Below, piece by piece: positions 62,283 through 64,000 of a stretch of 64,000 nucleotides of DNA (position 1 is its first letter; each line of letters begins with the position of its first letter). The stretch is from Roseiarcus sp963753135 (GTDB lineage: Bacteria; Pseudomonadota; Alphaproteobacteria; Rhizobiales; Beijerinckiaceae). The notes beneath the pieces are model-generated. The model ran no database searches. It had not been told where the DNA came from and worked only from the letters and a program-made list of their open reading frames with translations. A program made the position numbers and the translations under genes. The stretch lies in the NCBI GenBank assembly GCA_963753135.1, contig CAVWBA010000003.1, positions 1 to 64,000 on the forward strand, written 5' to 3'.

Positions 62283-62900
62283 TTAAGGCGAGGGGCGAGA
62301 GGTTTCGCCTCGCGCGTCCGCTTGCGCCGGATGCTTTCCACTCAGCCCAAGCTCGACCTCGCGCGCCCGATTGCCCCGACGCATGATCTCGGCAAGCTCG
62401 GGGCGATTCGCGAGTTGCCTTGCGTAGATCCCGGCGATCGCTGCGACGAGCCGGCCGCGGCGGTCGAGAAGCTCGTCGGCGAACTCGATCATTCGAGAGT
62501 TGGGCCACGCCTGCGGTCTGGTCTGCAACAGCCGGTCGGCGAGTCCATCCTCTCTTTCGTCAGGATGGGCCTGCGCCAGGATCATCAGCGTGGCCGCCGT
62601 CGAGCGAGAGATTCCTGCATGGCAATGAATGAGCAGACCTCCTGCGTCAGCCGCGTCGCGGCCGAAAGTCAGAATCGCTTCGACGTCTCCTTTCTGCGGC
62701 AAGAGAACGTCTCGATCCGGCTCGATCGCGTCGTGAAAGCGCAGCGTCGCGCGAAAGTGTGGGTCGAACGCCTGGAACGCCGCCGGATCTGGCCATTCAG
62801 GGTCGAGAATCGATAAGATGTGAGTGACCCCCCGGCCCTGGTGGCCGATGAGTTCGTCAAGTCCGCAAATGGCGAAGTCTGGGAAGGAGGAGGGCTTCAT
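62283..62900 (-). CDS. Protein-tyrosine phosphatase, dual-specificity type
   Basis: A 205-residue phosphatase. The P-loop HCHAGISRST puts the nucleophile Cys at residue 93 and Arg at 99, matching HCxxGxxR(S/T). The ending is Arg/Ala-rich and poorly conserved. Its start lies 117 bp before the divergent monooxygenase gene, and its stop lies 16 bp before the flavoenzyme gene. The target is unknown. Confidence 0.87.
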   Translation of the reverse strand: MKPSSFPDFAICGLDELIGHQGRGVTHILSILDPEWPDPAAFQAFDPHFRATLRFHDAIEPDRDVLLPQKGDVEAILTFGRDAADAGGLLIHCHAGISRSTAATLMILAQAHPDEREDGLADRLLQTRPQAWPNSRMIEFADELLDRRGRLVAAIAGIYARQLANRPELAEIMRRGNRAREVELGLSGKHPAQADARGETSRPSP

Positions 62901-63017
62901 GGGGGACGCCTTAACATGAAAGTGTGACCGGCGCCTTTCAGCGCTGGCGAAGGGGGCGTGAGTTCAAATAGACTTGTTTACGCGCAGATAAGGCGTCGCC
63001 CTGCAAGGAGAAGCGCT

Positions 63018-64000
63018 ATGAACGAGGCCATCCTGGGGACGCCCGTCCATGAAGGGCGCCTCGCTATCGGAGCGCCGGGCGGACATTTCGACGTTCTCAT
63101 CATCGGCGCTGGCCTCTCAGGAATCGGAACCGCGTGCCATCTGGTTCGAAAGCGCCCACGGACCACCTTCGCGCTCCTCGAGGCGCGAAACGCGATGGGA
63201 GGCACATGGGATCTTTTTCGCTATCCAGGCGTTCGCTCGGACTCGGACATGTCCACGTTCGGCTACGCCTTTCGTCCGTGGGACGATAAGAGAGCCATCG
63301 CCGATGGTCCCTCGATTCTGCGCTACCTGAGCGAAACGGCGAAAGCCTATGGCGTCGATCGCCACATTCATTTCGGCGTGAAGGTGGTCCGGGCGTCGTG
63401 GCGATCCGGGGAGGCCAGTTGGACGCTCGACGTTGACGGGGGAGACGGCGAGAAGCTCGAGTTCTCCTGCGGCTTTCTCATCTTCTGCACAGGCTACTAC
63501 GAATACGAGGAGGGCTACATGCCAGGCTGGCCCGGCATGGAAAGATTCGCCGGCCGCGTCGTGCATCCGCAGAAATGGCCCGAAGATTTGAACTACGACG
63601 GAAAGCGGGTCGTCGTGATCGGCAGCGGCGCGACGGCGGTGACCATCGTTCCTGCGATGGCGGCAAGAGCCGCGCAGGTCGTCATGCTGCAACGGTCGCC
63701 GACTTATGTCTCCGCTCGCCCGGTCGAGGAAGCGATCGACAAACGGCTGAGACAATGGCTTCCGCCGCGGGCCGCGCTCGCTGCTGTGCGATGGAAGAAT
63801 ATTCTGCTGCAGATGTACCTTTATCGACTTTCGCGGCGCAAACCGGCCGCGATGCGGGCGCAGATCATCAAGCTCGCACAGGCCGAGCTTGGCCCGGAGC
63901 TCAAAGCCGCCGATTACTTCAACCCCCGATACGAGCCTTGGGACCAGCGCTTGTGCCTCGTCCCGGACGGGGATCTGTTCGCCGCAATGCGCGCCGGCAA
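63018..64000 (+). CDS. Baeyer-Villiger-type flavin monooxygenase, 5' part
   Basis: At least 327 residues; the gene runs off the window. The FAD motif GAGLSG is at residues 30-35 and GGTWDLFRYPGVRSDSDM follows. The BVMO fingerprint FxGxxxHxxxWP is complete in ERFAGRVVHPQKWPED (Phe177, Gly179, His183, Trp187, Pro188). A second Rossmann motif, VVVIGSGATAVTI, is at about 198-210. ATG 63018 follows AAGGAGAAGCG. The family resembles EthA-type enzymes that oxidise ketones or thioethers. The substrate cannot be told. Confidence 0.9.
   Translation, partial: MNEAILGTPVHEGRLAIGAPGGHFDVLIIGAGLSGIGTACHLVRKRPRTTFALLEARNAMGGTWDLFRYPGVRSDSDMSTFGYAFRPWDDKRAIADGPSILRYLSETAKAYGVDRHIHFGVKVVRASWRSGEASWTLDVDGGDGEKLEFSCGFLIFCTGYYEYEEGYMPGWPGMERFAGRVVHPQKWPEDLNYDGKRVVVIGSGATAVTIVPAMAARAAQVVMLQRSPTYVSARPVEEAIDKRLRQWLPPRAALAAVRWKNILLQMYLYRLSRRKPAAMRAQIIKLAQAELGPELKAADYFNPRYEPWDQRLCLVPDGDLFAAMRAG

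Noticed and set aside
1..64000. CRISPR arrays, rRNA genes, integrases or prophage genes
   Set aside because: No regularly spaced repeats, ribosomal RNA segments, integrase or phage structural motifs were seen on either strand.

Overview
The window reads as a GC-rich alphaproteobacterium, most likely Hyphomicrobiales (Rhizobiales). The evidence is the order murA - DUF2948 - hisD - UPF0262, an ftsQ-ftsA-ftsZ-lpxC-bamD-recN block, a long-linker FtsZ, a MOFRL-type glycerate 2-kinase, and two perfect TTAA-N7-TTAA (CtrA-type) sites upstream of ftsQ. Genus is not decidable from the sequence alone; PEP-CTERM proteins, the serine-cycle-type glycerate kinase and thiocyanate hydrolase would suit a Beijerinckiaceae/Methylocystaceae-like bacterium (inference).

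Layout. 1-59: end of a tRNA-Gly(GCC). 0.24-8.2 kb: an mdtABC-like RND efflux operon riddled with single-base frame changes. 8.3-13.1 kb: a KAP-type P-loop NTPase, an M17 aminopeptidase and an lrgAB pair. 13.2-24.6 kb: an accessory stretch with three PEP-CTERM proteins, a PanB-like protein, a three-subunit cobalt-type thiocyanate hydrolase operon (scnB-scnA-scnC plus a small maturation-like gene), threonine degradation (tdh, kbl), a ribitol-dehydrogenase-like SDR, cytochrome b561 and a lipoprotein, then a 745-bp gap with a deleted insertion sequence and a dispersed repeat. 24.8-31.7 kb: CHAD protein, acyl-CoA synthetase, GtrA, TauE/SafE permease, propionyl-CoA synthetase, DUF1398 protein and a MarR regulator with a palindromic operator. 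31.9-43.8 kb: paired M16 peptidases, GFA protein, mutL, hisD/murA block, recN, bamD. 44-49.2 kb: lpxC, ftsZ, ftsA, ftsQ. 49.7-62.9 kb: thioredoxin-like/prolyl-hydroxylase fusion, glycolate oxidase glcDEF, a TetR/chloroperoxidase module, glycerate kinase, tartronate semialdehyde reductase, zwf, a lactate-monooxygenase-like flavoenzyme and a tyrosine phosphatase. 63.0 kb to the end: 5' part of a Baeyer-Villiger-type monooxygenase.

How genes work together. GlcDEF oxidises glycolate to glyoxylate. GlxR and GckA then carry tartronate semialdehyde to glycerate and 2-phosphoglycerate; the carboligase (gcl) that would link them is not in the window. Tdh and Kbl together convert threonine to glycine and acetyl-CoA. 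ScnBAC would release ammonia and carbonyl sulfide from thiocyanate. LpxC, BamD, MurA and FtsQAZ serve envelope growth and division.

Caveats. Frame changes are concentrated in the first 6.3 kb, with isolated ones in pepA, the scn accessory gene, tdh, the hydroxylase fusion and zwf; none is seen from about 18.3 to 50 kb. Most look like one-base gains or losses in short runs, which fits sequence error better than decay. Best candidates for novelty are the mini-insertion sequence, the three-copy intergenic repeat carrying GANTC sites, the PanB-like protein lacking metal ligands beside the thiocyanate hydrolase operon, and the regulatory palindromes at marR, tetR and ftsQ.
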